A DNA stretch of 64,000 bases from Caballeronia sp031450805 (GTDB lineage: Bacteria > Pseudomonadota > Gammaproteobacteria > Burkholderiales > Burkholderiaceae): the NCBI RefSeq assembly GCF_031450805.1, contig NZ_JARTVY010000001.1, positions 310,001-374,000 of the forward strand. The letters are read 5' to 3'. Both the position numbers and the translations under genes were made by a program. The notes under the pieces were generated by a model that had not been told where the DNA came from, ran no database searches, and was given only the letters and a program-made list of their open reading frames with translations. Below, piece by piece: positions 34,393-43,057 of this stretch. The stretch's first letter is position 1, and every line of letters starts with the position of its first letter.

Positions 34393-36336
34393 ATGGCCGA
34401 CTTCAACGAACCCTCCGCCGGCGCTACGGCAGCCGCTTTGACCGTCGATCGCGCGCCCCGTTCGCGCGCCATCGCTCCGCTGCCGGATCAGCTCATCAGC
34501 CAGATCGCGGCGGGCGAAGTGGTCGAGCGGCCGGCTTCGGTCGTCAAGGAACTGCTGGAGAATGCGCTCGATGCCGGCGCGCGGACGCTGCGCATCACAC
34601 TCGACGAAGGCGGCGTGAAGCGCATCGTGATCACCGACGACGGCTGCGGCATCCCCCCGAACGAGCTTCCCCTCGCGTTGATGCGCCATGCGACGAGCAA
34701 GATCCGCTCGCTCGCCGATCTCGAAGCCGTCGCCACGCTGGGGTTTCGCGGCGAGGCCATCGCGTCGATCGCGTCGGTGGCGGAACTGTTCATCACGAGC
34801 CGCACGGACGCATGCGCGCACGCCACGCGCATCGACGCGCAAACGGGCGCGATTTCTCCCGCCGCGGGCACGGTCGGCACCACGATGGAAGTGCGCGAGC
34901 TGTATTTCAGCACGCCCGCGCGCCGCAAGTTTCTGAAGAGCGAGCAGACCGAGCTGGGCCATTGCCTCGAAGTGATTCGCCGCACGGCGCTTGCGCGGCC
35001 CGATGTCGCCATTTCGGTGATGCATAACGGCAAGGCGGTGGAGCACTGGAATGCGAGCGATCCGCAAACGCGCGTCGCGAAGATTTTGGGCGAAGTGTTC
35101 GAGACGTCGCACCTGCCGCTCGACGAACGCGCCGGTCCGCTCGCCGTCTACGGATGCGCGGGACTTCCGACCGCCAGCCGCGGGCGCGCCGATCAGCAAT
35201 ATTTCTTCGTCAATGGCCGCTTCGTGCGCGACAAGCTGCTCACGCATGCCGTGCGCGCCGCCTATGAAGACGTGCTGCACGGCAACCGCTATCCCGCGTA
35301 TGTGCTGTTCCTCGATCTGCCGCCGGAGTCGGTGGACGTGAACGTGCATCCGTCGAAGATCGAAGTGCGTTTCCGCGACTCGCGCTCGATTCACCAGTAC
35401 GTTTTCCACGCCGTGCAGCGGGCGCTGGCGCGTCATGCGGGCGCTTCGCCCGAGACGACGTCCGGCGGACACGAAGCGCAATTGCAGCCGACCGGGCTTG
35501 CGTCGTTCAGAGCGCGGCCGGTTTCGTCGGCGAGCGTGCTCCAGCCACAGCCGACGCGGCCGGCAAGCGAGAACGGCACGACCTGGATGCGCCAGTCGCG
35601 CATGACGCAGGGCACGCTTCCTGTCGCGCAGCCGCTCGCGCTTTACGATGCGCTGTTCGGGCGCAAAGACCCGAACGCGCCGCCGACGCCTGCGCCCGAA
35701 ACCTGGGCCAGCGAGGCCGCGCCCGCCTACAGCGCGATGCCGCCGTCGGACGAGCAGCCGCTCGGCTTCGCCATCGGGCAGATTCACGGCATCTATGTGC
35801 TCGCGCAGAACGCGCGCGGACTTGTCATCGTCGACATGCACGCGGCGCACGAGCGCATCCTCTACGAACAGTTCAAGCACGCGCTCGCCGATCGGGCAAT
35901 CGCGGTGCAGCCGCTGCTGATTCCGGTGTCGATGACCGCGGATGCCGTGGAAATCGGCATCGTCGATGAAGAGCGCGAGACGCTCGATGCCCTCGGCTTC
36001 GATCTGGCGGTGCTGTCGCCGACATCCATCGCCATTCGCGCGGTGCCCGCGTTGCTGAAGGACGCCGACCTGCCAACGCTTGCCCGCGCGGTGCTTGCCG
36101 ACTTGCACGCGTTCGGCGGATCGCGCGTGCTGACCGAGCGCCAGCATGAACTGCTCGGCACGCTCGCGTGCCATCACGCGGTGCGGGCGAATCGCCGCCT
36201 CACGCTCGACGAGATGAACGCGCTCTTGCGCCAGATGGAGGCTACCGAGCGTGCCGATCAATGCAATCATGGCCGCCCGACCTGGTATCAGCTGACGCTC
36301 GCGGACCTCGACCGCCTTTTCATGCGCGGACAATGA
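34393..36336 (+). CDS. mutL: DNA mismatch repair protein MutL, endonuclease type
   Basis: 647 residues. The GHKL ATPase domain (about 25-350) has IAAGEVVERPASVVKELLENALDAGA, DDGCGI and TLGFRGEAIASIASV. After a Pro-rich linker the dimerisation domain holds VDMHAAHERILYE, the DxHA(x)2E(x)4E metal-endonuclease motif, and CNHGRP near the C-terminus. Hence it should nick DNA itself, unlike E. coli MutL, which relies on MutH. The ATG at 34393 has no ribosome-binding site nearby and lies seven bases after TATAAT (34381-34386). miaA overlaps the stop. Confidence 0.96.
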   Translation: MADFNEPSAGATAAALTVDRAPRSRAIAPLPDQLISQIAAGEVVERPASVVKELLENALDAGARTLRITLDEGGVKRIVITDDGCGIPPNELPLALMRHATSKIRSLADLEAVATLGFRGEAIASIASVAELFITSRTDACAHATRIDAQTGAISPAAGTVGTTMEVRELYFSTPARRKFLKSEQTELGHCLEVIRRTALARPDVAISVMHNGKAVEHWNASDPQTRVAKILGEVFETSHLPLDERAGPLAVYGCAGLPTASRGRADQQYFFVNGRFVRDKLLTHAVRAAYEDVLHGNRYPAYVLFLDLPPESVDVNVHPSKIEVRFRDSRSIHQYVFHAVQRALARHAGASPETTSGGHEAQLQPTGLASFRARPVSSASVLQPQPTRPASENGTTWMRQSRMTQGTLPVAQPLALYDALFGRKDPNAPPTPAPETWASEAAPAYSAMPPSDEQPLGFAIGQIHGIYVLAQNARGLVIVDMHAAHERILYEQFKHALADRAIAVQPLLIPVSMTADAVEIGIVDEERETLDALGFDLAVLSPTSIAIRAVPALLKDADLPTLARAVLADLHAFGGSRVLTERQHELLGTLACHHAVRANRRLTLDEMNALLRQMEATERADQCNHGRPTWYQLTLADLDRLFMRGQ

Positions 36337-37280
36337 ACGCCGTATCGATAGCCTGTCTGCTCGGCCCGACGGCGTCCGGGAAAACTGCGGCGGCGCTCGC
36401 GTTCGCGGCGTCGTCGGCGCGGCCGGTCGAGATCATCAGTGTCGATTCCGCGCTCGTCTATCGCGAGATGGACATCGGCACGGCCAAGCCCACGGCGGAG
36501 GAACGCGCAGCGGCGCCGCATCATCTGATCGACATCATCGATCCGGCCGACGCTTACTCGGCCGCGCAGTTTCGCGCGGATGCGCTGCGGCTCGCGGGGG
36601 AGATTGTCGCGCGAGGTCATGTGCCGTTGCTGGTCGGCGGTACGATGCTCTATTACAAGGCGCTCACGCAGGGCCTGAACGATCTTCCCTCCGCCGATGC
36701 CGACACCCGCGCCGCCCTCGACGCCGACGCCGCGCGCGAAGGCTGGCCGGCGTTGCATGCGCGGCTGGCCTCGGTGGATCCGCAGACGGCGGCGCGGCTT
36801 GCGCCCAACGATTCGCAGCGCATCCAGCGCGCGCTGGAAGTGTTCATGCTGTCGGGCCAGCCGATGTCCGCATTGCTCGCGGCGCCGCGTGTCGCGCAGG
36901 AAGACGCGCCGTATCGCTTCGTGCCGATCGCGCTGGAGCCGTCGGACCGGGCGGTGTTGCATGCACGCATTGCCGCGCGGTTCGACGCCATGCTGGCGGG
37001 CGGTTTCATCGACGAAGTGAAGCGCCTGCGGGCGCGCGGCGATCTGAATTTATCGATGCCGTCGATGCGCTGTGTCGGGTATCGGCAGGCCTGGGAGTAT
37101 CTCGACGGCGCCACAGGCTATGACGAGATGCGCGACAAGGGAATCTTTGCGACGCGGCAGTTGTGCAAGCGGCAGTTGACGTGGCTCAGAGGGATGCCGG
37201 AGCGCGTTGTCGTGGATTGCTGTGCAGAGGATGCGACCGGGCTTGCTGTCGATGCCCTGCGAAGAATCGTCGGGGCGTAG
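36333..37280 (+). CDS. miaA: tRNA dimethylallyltransferase
   Basis: 315 residues. MiaA adds a dimethylallyl group to A37 of tRNAs that read UNN codons; MiaB (58849-60225) later methylthiolates it. Signatures: P-loop LLGPTASGKT at about 8-17, IISVDSALVYREMDIGTAKP, HHLIDIIDP, LLVGGTMLYYKAL, and MRCVGYRQAWEYL. The ATG at 36333 overlaps the mutL stop (ATGA), as in many Proteobacteria. Note the window holds both steps of the pathway at separate loci. Confidence 0.97.
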   Translation: MNAVSIACLLGPTASGKTAAALAFAASSARPVEIISVDSALVYREMDIGTAKPTAEERAAAPHHLIDIIDPADAYSAAQFRADALRLAGEIVARGHVPLLVGGTMLYYKALTQGLNDLPSADADTRAALDADAAREGWPALHARLASVDPQTAARLAPNDSQRIQRALEVFMLSGQPMSALLAAPRVAQEDAPYRFVPIALEPSDRAVLHARIAARFDAMLAGGFIDEVKRLRARGDLNLSMPSMRCVGYRQAWEYLDGATGYDEMRDKGIFATRQLCKRQLTWLRGMPERVVVDCCAEDATGLAVDALRRIVGA

Positions 37281-37317
37281 CGTTCAGCCGCGAGGCGCTA
37301 TCATCGGCAGACGCCTT

Positions 37318-37634
37318 ATGCCGGAAACGCTCAGGCTCAAACCATCGTCGGCGCTCGAAGCTCACCGTGACGATATTCGCCGGATCGTCGCCGCTCATCA
37401 TGCAGCCAACGTTCGCGTCTTTGGCTCTGCGCTCAGGGGTGAGGATAGCCAAACGAGCGGCATCGACATTCTCGTCGACGCGCTACCCGGCGCCACGCGC
37501 CTCGACCTCGGGGCGATTCAGGTGGAACTCGAGGAACTGCTCGGCGTGCGGGTAGACGTCTTGACGTCTTGACGCCGCAGGATGTGTCGCCGAAGTTCAG
37601 GCATGAAGTGCTCGCGGAGGCGCGCGCAGTATGA
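37318..37634 (+). pseudogene. MNT-type nucleotidyltransferase antitoxin, frameshifted
   Basis: The intact frame gives 84 residues and stops at 37570-37572. An 8-bp tandem duplication GACGTCTT (37555-37562, 37563-37570) shifts the frame; removing one copy restores LTPQDVSPKFRHEVLAEARAV and a stop at 37632-37634, giving 102 residues, the normal MNT ending. The GS-X10-DxD site also lacks its first aspartate: G36-S37...G48-I49-D50. MNT antitoxins inactivate the partner HEPN RNase by AMP transfer. Here the function is probably lost. The HEPN gene follows with no gap. Confidence 0.8.
37555..37570. repeat. 8-bp tandem duplication causing the MNT frameshift
   Basis: GACGTCTT occurs twice in direct succession inside the MNT gene. 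One copy lost would restore the long frame exactly. It could be a fixed mutation or a reversible slippage event. Confidence 0.85.
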
Positions 37635-37973
37635 ATGCGCAAACAACGGCAATTGCGTGTGGCAGATTACGTCGATCACATGCTCGACGCGTCGAAAACC
37701 GCACGCGGCTATGTGGCTGGAATCGAGAAGACGGCATTCCTCGACGCGAGAATGATGCAGCAAGCGGTCATTCTGGATGTGATCGTCATTGGGGAAGCAG
37801 CGGTTCAGATCGAGTATGCGCAGAATAATCCCGCGATTCCGTGGAAAAAGCTGCGCGGCATGCTTAACCGAATGACACACGGCTATTTCGATACGAAACT
37901 GCACATCGTGTGGGAAACGGTGCAGACCGCGCGACCCGAACTTGAACGCGTTCTGGCGCGCAACACGCAATAG
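37635..37973 (+). CDS. HEPN domain (DUF86-like) RNase toxin, active site altered
   Basis: 112 residues, all-helical DUF86/HEPN protein. The family RNase motif is R-X4-6-H, usually MRNRxxHGYF. Here it reads GMLNRMTHGYFD, so the expected arginine is L77 while H82 is kept. One base change (CGT to CTT) would explain it. Paired with the MNT gene upstream as a type VII toxin-antitoxin module. The start ATG 37635 abuts the restored MNT stop at 37634. It is probably inactive as a toxin, which would make loss of the antitoxin harmless. Confidence 0.78.
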   Translation: MRKQRQLRVADYVDHMLDASKTARGYVAGIEKTAFLDARMMQQAVILDVIVIGEAAVQIEYAQNNPAIPWKKLRGMLNRMTHGYFDTKLHIVWETVQTARPELERVLARNTQ

Positions 37974-37987
37974 CAGCGACGACGCGC

Positions 37988-38016
37988 ATAAAAAACCCTC
38001 GCACCGAGCGAGGGTT
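37988..38016 (-). terminator. intrinsic terminator of purM
   Basis: AACCCTCG (37994-38001) pairs with CGAGGGTT (38009-38016), seven-base loop. On the minus strand the stem is followed by TTTTTTAT. It lies 28 bases past the purM stop codon. Confidence 0.85.
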
Positions 38017-38043
38017 CTCGTGACGACGCAGAGCACCGGCCAA

Positions 38044-39111
38044 TCAGACCACGACCGTCTGCGCCTCCCCAGCGCGACTTTCCCGCACGACGCCGATCTT
38101 CCACACCTGCTCGCCGGCAGCCGACAACAGCCCGATAGCCGCATCCGCATCGTCGGCGGCAACGATGACCGCCATCCCGATACCGCAGTTGAACACGCGA
38201 TGCATCTCCGCATCCGCCACGCCGCCGTGCTTCTGCAGCCACGCGAACAGCGGCGGCAGCGGCCACGCCCGATGATCCAGCTCCGCAGTCAACCCTTCAC
38301 GCAGCACACGCGGAATATTCTCGACAAGCCCGCCGCCCGTGATATGCGCCATGCCTTTCACGGTCACGCTTTGCATCGCGTGGAGCAGCGGTTTCACATA
38401 GATACGCGTAGGTGCCATCAGCGCATCGGCGAGGGAGCGGCCGTCGAAGTCCGCGTTCAGATCGGGATTCGCCCGCTCGATGATCTTGCGCACCAGCGAG
38501 TAGCCGTTCGAATGGATGCCGCTCGACGCGAGGCCGAGCACCACGTCGCCGGGAGCGATCGTGCTGCCGTCGATGATCTTGCTCTTCTCCACCGCGCCCA
38601 CCGCGAAACCCGCGAGGTCGTACTCGCCGTCCGGATACATGCCCGGCATTTCCGCCGTCTCGCCGCCGATCAGCGCGCAGCCCGCGAATTCGCAGCCCTG
38701 CGCGATGCCCTTCACCACGTCGGCGGCGGTATCGACATCGAGCTTGCCGCACGCGAAGTAATCGAGGAAGAACAGCGGTTCCGCGCCCTGAACCAGAATG
38801 TCGTTGACGCTCATCGCGACCAGATCCTGGCCGACCGTATCGTGACGATTCAACTGGAACGCGAGACGCAGCTTCGTGCCGACGCCGTCCGTGCCGGACA
38901 CGAGAACCGGCTCGCTGAACTTCTTCGGCAGTTCGAAGAGCGCGCCGAATCCGCCGATGCCGCCCAGGACGCCCTCGCGCAAGGTCTTCTTGGCAAACGG
39001 CTTGATGCGGTCGACGAGCGCGTCGCCCGCGTCGATGTCGACGCCCGCGTCGCGGTACGACAAACCTTGAGCCGAATCGGCAGGATTCGAGGCGGATTTC
39101 GGTTGATTCAT
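38044..39111 (-). CDS. purM: phosphoribosylformylglycinamidine cyclo-ligase (AIR synthase)
   Basis: 355 residues. PurM closes the imidazole ring in de novo purine synthesis, ATP-dependent, cytosolic. Signatures: GLSYRDAGVDIDAGDALVDRIKP, VSGTDGVGTKLRLAFQ, DLVAMSVNDILVQGAEPLFFLDYFA, ALIGGETAEMPGMY, LASSGIHSNGYSLVR and HITGGGLVENIPRVL. The start at ATG 39111 (MNQPKSASN) fits; the frame continues upstream into the divergent region with hda. A terminator follows. Confidence 0.97.
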   Translation of the reverse strand: MNQPKSASNPADSAQGLSYRDAGVDIDAGDALVDRIKPFAKKTLREGVLGGIGGFGALFELPKKFSEPVLVSGTDGVGTKLRLAFQLNRHDTVGQDLVAMSVNDILVQGAEPLFFLDYFACGKLDVDTAADVVKGIAQGCEFAGCALIGGETAEMPGMYPDGEYDLAGFAVGAVEKSKIIDGSTIAPGDVVLGLASSGIHSNGYSLVRKIIERANPDLNADFDGRSLADALMAPTRIYVKPLLHAMQSVTVKGMAHITGGGLVENIPRVLREGLTAELDHRAWPLPPLFAWLQKHGGVADAEMHRVFNCGIGMAVIVAADDADAAIGLLSAAGEQVWKIGVVRESRAGEAQTVVV

Positions 39112-39352
39112 GGGGGGAGCGCAAGAAGGTCGGTAAAATGCGATTTTACCCGATGATGACCCGACGACGGTCGGCCGGCTGGTTTTCCCGCAGCGCGACA
39201 GCGCCCTTTTCGAGATTGCGTGCGTCCAAGGAAGCGCCGCGCCAGAGCGCGCCAGCCGCGACAGTAACAGGCGCCGCGCAAATCGACGCACGCGCCACCG
39301 CTTTTTCGAGAAAACGCAGCTCTTCGATGCAGCCCGACGACATCCATTCTCC

Positions 39353-40141
39353 GTGCAACGCCAACTGACGCTCGACCTCGGCACCCCGCCGCCCGCCACC
39401 TTCGAGAATTTCTTCGCCGCCGGCAACCACGAACTGGTCACGCGGTTGCGCGGACTCGAAGGCGCGCTCGCGGCCGGCCCGGTCGCGGACCGCTCGTTCT
39501 ATCTGTGGGGCGAGCCGGGCAGCGGGCGCAGTCATCTGCTCCATGCGCTCGTCCACGAAGCAAGCGGCCGCGCCCGCTACCTGAGTCCGCAAAGCGCACT
39601 GAACGCATTCGGCTTCGACCCCGATGTCGCGCTGTATGCCGTCGACGATTGCGACCGCCTCTCCGCTCCGCAGCAAATCGCGCTCTTTAATCTGTTCAAC
39701 GAAGTCCGCGCGCATCCGACAAGCGCGCTCGTCGCCGCGGGCAACGCCGCGCCGATAACCCTCGCCGTGCGCGAAGACCTGCGCACCCGGCTCGGCTGGG
39801 GCCTCGTCTTCCACCTGATGCCGCTCACGGACGAGGCGAAGGCGACGGTACTCAAGCACGCGGCGCACGAACGCGGCATCGTGCTGGCAGAAGACGTCCC
39901 CGCCTATCTGCTCACGCATTTCCGCCGCGACATGCCGAGCCTGATGGCGCTTTTCGACGACCTCGACCGCTTCTCGCTCGAACAGAAACGCGCGGTCACC
40001 CGATCGCTGCTGCGCACGATGCTCGCGCAAACCGGACGCGTGCCGCCGCTCACTGCGGTCGCGCCGCCCGAATCGCAGGAACCAAAGGGCGACAAAACCG
40101 CCTTTCCCGCGCCCGACAACGCGGGCAGCCGCTTCAAGTAG
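39353..40141 (+). CDS. hda: DnaA regulatory inactivator Hda
   Basis: 262 residues from GTG 39353. An AAA+ protein related to DnaA. The N-terminus MQRQLTLDLG carries the clamp-binding motif (QLxLDL) by which Hda docks to the DNA polymerase beta clamp and stimulates hydrolysis of DnaA-ATP, preventing re-initiation. P-loop LWGEPGSGRSHLLHAL; Walker B-like LYAVDDCDRL; the C-terminal ~35 residues are non-conserved and Pro/Ala-rich. It is divergent from purM and 11 bases upstream of the HAD gene. Confidence 0.92.
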   Translation: MQRQLTLDLGTPPPATFENFFAAGNHELVTRLRGLEGALAAGPVADRSFYLWGEPGSGRSHLLHALVHEASGRARYLSPQSALNAFGFDPDVALYAVDDCDRLSAPQQIALFNLFNEVRAHPTSALVAAGNAAPITLAVREDLRTRLGWGLVFHLMPLTDEAKATVLKHAAHERGIVLAEDVPAYLLTHFRRDMPSLMALFDDLDRFSLEQKRAVTRSLLRTMLAQTGRVPPLTAVAPPESQEPKGDKTAFPAPDNAGSRFK

Positions 40142-40152
40142 AATGCGTCCCC

Positions 40153-40839
40153 ATGAACCTCGCCCTTTTTGATCTCGATCACACGCTCCTGCCCACTGAC
40201 AGCGACCACGAATGGGGCCGCTTCATGGTCAAGCTGGGCATCGTCGATCCGACCGAATTCGCGCGTCAGAACGACGCCTTCTACGCCGATTACAAGGCCG
40301 GCGTGCTCGACATCAACGCGTATCTTCATGCGATGCTCGCGCCGCTTTCGAAGTACTCGCGCGAGCAGCTCGCCGACTGGCATGCGCAGTTCATGCACGA
40401 GGTCATCAATCCGCATATCGTGCCGGCCGCCGTCACGCTGGTGCGCGAGCATCAGGACAACGGCGATCTGTGCTGCCTCGTCACCGCGACGAATGCGTTC
40501 ATCACCGCGCCGATCGCGGAAGCATTCGGTATCGAAACCCTGATCGCGTGCGAAGTCGAAACCGTCGACGATCACCCGCACGGCGCGTTCACCGGCCGCC
40601 CGCGCGGCACGCCCAGTTATCGCGAAGGCAAGATCGTGCGCGTCGAAGAATGGCTCGCGTCGCTCGGCAAGACGATCGGCGACTTCAGGCACAGCTATTT
40701 CTATAGCGACTCGCACAACGACATCCCGCTGCTCGAGCGCGTCACCGACCCGGTCGCGACCAATCCCGACGACACCCTGCGCGCGCACGCGCAAGCCAAA
40801 GGCTGGCGCATCCTGAACCTCTTCGATACACGTGATTAA
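40153..40839 (+). CDS. HAD-IB family phosphatase (SerB-like)
   Basis: 228 residues. HAD motif I is FDLDHTLLPTDSD (nucleophile D7, acid D9), motif II VTATNAF, motif III lysine in YREGKIVR, motif IV YSDSHNDIPLLE. The subfamily IB cap fits phosphoserine phosphatase-like proteins; the natural substrate is not known, and some relatives act on histidinol phosphate or polar lipids. The stop overlaps the GTG start of pcnB by eight bases; order hda-HAD-pcnB suggests one operon. Confidence 0.9.
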   Translation: MNLALFDLDHTLLPTDSDHEWGRFMVKLGIVDPTEFARQNDAFYADYKAGVLDINAYLHAMLAPLSKYSREQLADWHAQFMHEVINPHIVPAAVTLVREHQDNGDLCCLVTATNAFITAPIAEAFGIETLIACEVETVDDHPHGAFTGRPRGTPSYREGKIVRVEEWLASLGKTIGDFRHSYFYSDSHNDIPLLERVTDPVATNPDDTLRAHAQAKGWRILNLFDTRD

Positions 40840-42421
40840 AAAACTCATCCGCAAGCTGTTCGGACAAGAAAGCGCCGAATCCCAGGAAAGCGCTTCGAAC
40901 GACACGGCAACCGCACAGGCAGAAACGAAGCCCGCCCGCAAGACCGTGCGCGTCCCGCGCAAGAAGGCCGCCGCGCCCGTGAAGCGCGATCCGAGCGTAC
41001 CGGTGATCCTGTCGTCGGACATTCACGGCATCGATCCGTCGCTGATCTCGAAGAATGCGGTGCGCGTCACCGAAGGGCTGCAACAGGCGGGACATCGCGC
41101 GTTCATCGTCGGCGGCGCGGTGCGCGATCTGCTCCTCGGCGTCGCGCCGAAGGACTTCGATGTCGCAACCGACGCCACCCCCGACGAAGTGCAGCGGCTC
41201 TTCCGGCGCGCGCGCATCATCGGCCGCCGCTTCCAGATCGTGCACGTGCAATTCGGGCAGGAAATCATCGAGACATCGACGTTCCGCGCGCTCGTCGACA
41301 CACCGCCCGCACCTTCCGCCGAACCGCCGCGACGCTATCGGCGCGGCGAACTCGACATGCGCACGCACGCCGTCGATGCATCGGGCCGCGTGCTGCGCGA
41401 CAACGTCTGGGGCGAGCAGCACGAAGACGCCACACGCCGCGACTTCACGATCAACGCGATGTACTACGATCCGGCCACGCAGACCGTGCTGGATTATCAC
41501 GAAGGCATGGCCGATATCCGCGCCCGCCTGCTGCGGATGATCGGCGATCCGGCCACGCGTTACCGCGAAGATCCGGTGCGGATGCTGCGCGTCGTGCGCT
41601 TCGCGGCGAAGCTCGGCTTCGAGATCGACGAAGCCACGCGCGCGCCGATCAAGGAACTCGCGGACCTGATGAACAACGTGCCGGCCGCGCGTCTTTTCGA
41701 CGAAATGCTGAAGCTGCTGCTGTCGGGCCACGCGCTGGCGTGCCTCACGCGCTTGCGTCAGGAAGGCCTGCATCACGGCGTGCTGCCCTTGCTCGACGTG
41801 GTGCTCGAACAGCCGCATGGCGAGAAGTTCGTCACGCTCGCGCTCACCAGCACCGACGAACGCGTGCGCGCGGGCAAGCCCGTGTCGCCGAGCTTTCTCT
41901 TCGCGACACTGCTGTGGCACGACGTGCAGACACGCTGGCAGAAGTACACCGGCGCGGGCGACTATCCGGTGCCGGCGCTGCATCGCGCGATGGACGACGT
42001 GCTCGAGATGCAGACCGAGAAACTCGCCATCCACAAGCGTTATTCCGCGGACATGCGCGAAATCTGGGGCTTGCAGCATCGGCTGGAGAAACGCGGCCGC
42101 AGCGCGCTGAAGCTGCTCGAACATCAGCGATTCAGAGCGGGTTATGATTTCCTGCTGCTGCGTTGCGAGTCGGGCGAGCTGGATGCCGAAGTCGGACAAT
42201 GGTGGACCGACTTCATCGATGGCAATCACGAACAGCGCGAAGCGCTGCTGACACAGGGCGGCAAGGACCGCAACGCGCCGAAGAAGCGCCGCCGCCGCAG
42301 CAATGCGAAGCGCAAGGGGAGCGATGCCGCCGAACAGGGCGTCGCGAGCGAAGCGCAGGCATCGCCTATGAGCGGCGCCGAACCGAACGGCGGAAAGGGC
42401 GAAGGCGCAGACAACGAATAA
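40832..42421 (+). CDS. pcnB: poly(A) polymerase I
   Basis: 529 residues from GTG 40832 (MIKKLIRKLFGQE), overlapping the preceding gene. PcnB adds A-tails to RNA 3' ends and so promotes decay. Signatures: FIVGGAVRDLLLGVAPKDFDVATDATPDEV with the two catalytic aspartates, RRFQIVHVQFG, ARRDFTINAMYYDP, and IGDPATRYREDPVRMLRVVRFAAKLGF. This last motif fits PcnB rather than the CCA-adding enzyme. Both termini are charged and disordered, including a C-terminal KKRRRRSNAKRKG basic stretch. Confidence 0.94.
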   Translation: MIKKLIRKLFGQESAESQESASNDTATAQAETKPARKTVRVPRKKAAAPVKRDPSVPVILSSDIHGIDPSLISKNAVRVTEGLQQAGHRAFIVGGAVRDLLLGVAPKDFDVATDATPDEVQRLFRRARIIGRRFQIVHVQFGQEIIETSTFRALVDTPPAPSAEPPRRYRRGELDMRTHAVDASGRVLRDNVWGEQHEDATRRDFTINAMYYDPATQTVLDYHEGMADIRARLLRMIGDPATRYREDPVRMLRVVRFAAKLGFEIDEATRAPIKELADLMNNVPAARLFDEMLKLLLSGHALACLTRLRQEGLHHGVLPLLDVVLEQPHGEKFVTLALTSTDERVRAGKPVSPSFLFATLLWHDVQTRWQKYTGAGDYPVPALHRAMDDVLEMQTEKLAIHKRYSADMREIWGLQHRLEKRGRSALKLLEHQRFRAGYDFLLLRCESGELDAEVGQWWTDFIDGNHEQREALLTQGGKDRNAPKKRRRRSNAKRKGSDAAEQGVASEAQASPMSGAEPNGGKGEGADNE

Positions 42422-42520
42422 AGCCGGTTTTCGCTACAGTAGCGGATGAAGGTTTGCACCCGGGCAGCGTGTCCGGGTCTCACCGGCCTATCGCCCAAGA
42501 CCTACCGTAGGACGACCGCC

Positions 42521-43057
42521 ATGACGATTGCATATCTGGGCCTCGGAGCGAATCTCGGCGATGCGCGCCAGACCCTGAAAGACGCAGTCGTGTGTCTCGC
42601 GCAGCAGCACACGATCACCGTGCTCGCGAAATCGAGCCTTTACCGCACCGCGCCGATCGACTCGTCCGGCGACGATTACTTCAATTGCGTCGTCAAGCTC
42701 GAAACGACGCTTCCCGCCCGCGCGCTGTTGCGCCTGTGCCATGTCATCGAGGAACAGTTCGGGCGCGAGCGGCCGTATCGCAACGCGCCGCGCACGCTCG
42801 ATCTCGATATCCTGCTGTACGGCGCATCGAGCGTCGATGAAATGGACCTCGTCGTGCCGCATCCGCGCATGACCGAGCGCGCCTTCGTGCTGGTGCCGCT
42901 CGTCGAGCTCGAACCCGATCTCATCATTCCCCAGCGCGGCCGCGCCGATGCGTTCGTCGCGGCTGTCGCCGATCAGCGCATCGAAAGAGTCGCGACGTGC
43001 CAGTGCCTGGCGCCCGGCGCCACCCCCGCCTCCAACAACAAGACCATTTGCCGATGA
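42521..43057 (+). CDS. folK: HPPK, 6-hydroxymethyl-7,8-dihydropterin pyrophosphokinase
   Basis: 178 residues. FolK activates 6-hydroxymethyl-dihydropterin with ATP in folate synthesis. Signatures: AYLGLGANLGDARQTL, SSLYRTAPID, and RTLDLDILLYG with metal-binding aspartates, then VVPHPRMTERAFVLVPLVE. ATG 42521 follows a GTAGGA site. The stop is overlapped by the start of the next kinase (ATGA). The order folK-deoxynucleoside kinase-panB matches Burkholderia. Confidence 0.96.
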   Translation: MTIAYLGLGANLGDARQTLKDAVVCLAQQHTITVLAKSSLYRTAPIDSSGDDYFNCVVKLETTLPARALLRLCHVIEEQFGRERPYRNAPRTLDLDILLYGASSVDEMDLVVPHPRMTERAFVLVPLVELEPDLIIPQRGRADAFVAAVADQRIERVATCQCLAPGATPASNNKTICR

